Below are positions 5,455 to 5,460 of a stretch of 5,460 nucleotides of DNA, piece after piece. The notes under the pieces were generated by a model. It was not told the DNA's origin. It searched no databases and worked only from the letters and a program-made list of their open reading frames with translations. A program made the position numbers and the translations under genes. This stretch comes from DATIHF01 sp035480955 (lineage in GTDB: Bacteria; Patescibacteriota; Microgenomatia; Woykebacterales; RBG-16-39-9b). How positions within the stretch are numbered: the stretch's first letter is position 1; each line of letters begins with the position of its first letter. Location of the stretch: NCBI GenBank assembly GCA_035480955.1, contig DATIHF010000072.1, positions 1-5,460 of the forward strand, written 5' to 3'.

Positions 5455-5460
5455 CCACCA

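Overview
The window reads as ordinary chromosomal DNA of a bacterium with compact, AT-leaning genes. Several traits hint at a Patescibacteria/CPR-type lineage, perhaps Microgenomates-like: a divergent eukaryotic-type (IleS2-like) isoleucyl-tRNA synthetase, a CTP synthase carrying GEYQN instead of the usual GDIES, and tight spacing with little leader sequence. This placement rests on remembered family features and was not tested by any search. TAA and TAG are the stop codons seen; nothing suggests recoding.

Layout, left to right. Positions 37-2919 on the minus strand hold ileS, followed downstream by the possible first codons of another gene that runs off the left edge. Positions 2920-3066 are a 147-base spacer with two hairpins, a long-range complementary pair and a possible ileS promoter. 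Positions 3067-3321 on the minus strand encode a small, strongly basic KGG-repeat protein of the GsiB/YciG stress type. Positions 3322-3475 are a divergent control region with a good promoter for the KGG gene, two dyads and a weaker promoter facing the other way. Positions 3476-3793 on the plus strand encode a MerR-superfamily, HspR-like regulator. Positions 3790-5418 on the minus strand hold pyrG, convergent with the regulator and overlapping it by four bases, so that a single CTAG supplies both stop codons. The right edge has a hairpin plus T-run against the pyrG start codon.

ileS and pyrG are housekeeping genes for translation and pyrimidine nucleotide synthesis. The locally interesting unit is the central pair: an HspR-like regulator facing a KGG stress protein across a 154-base region with promoter-overlapping dyads. 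That arrangement suggests a small self-contained stress-response module, but the regulatory link is inferred. I found no mobile element, CRISPR array, rRNA or tRNA, and no clearly new multi-gene system.
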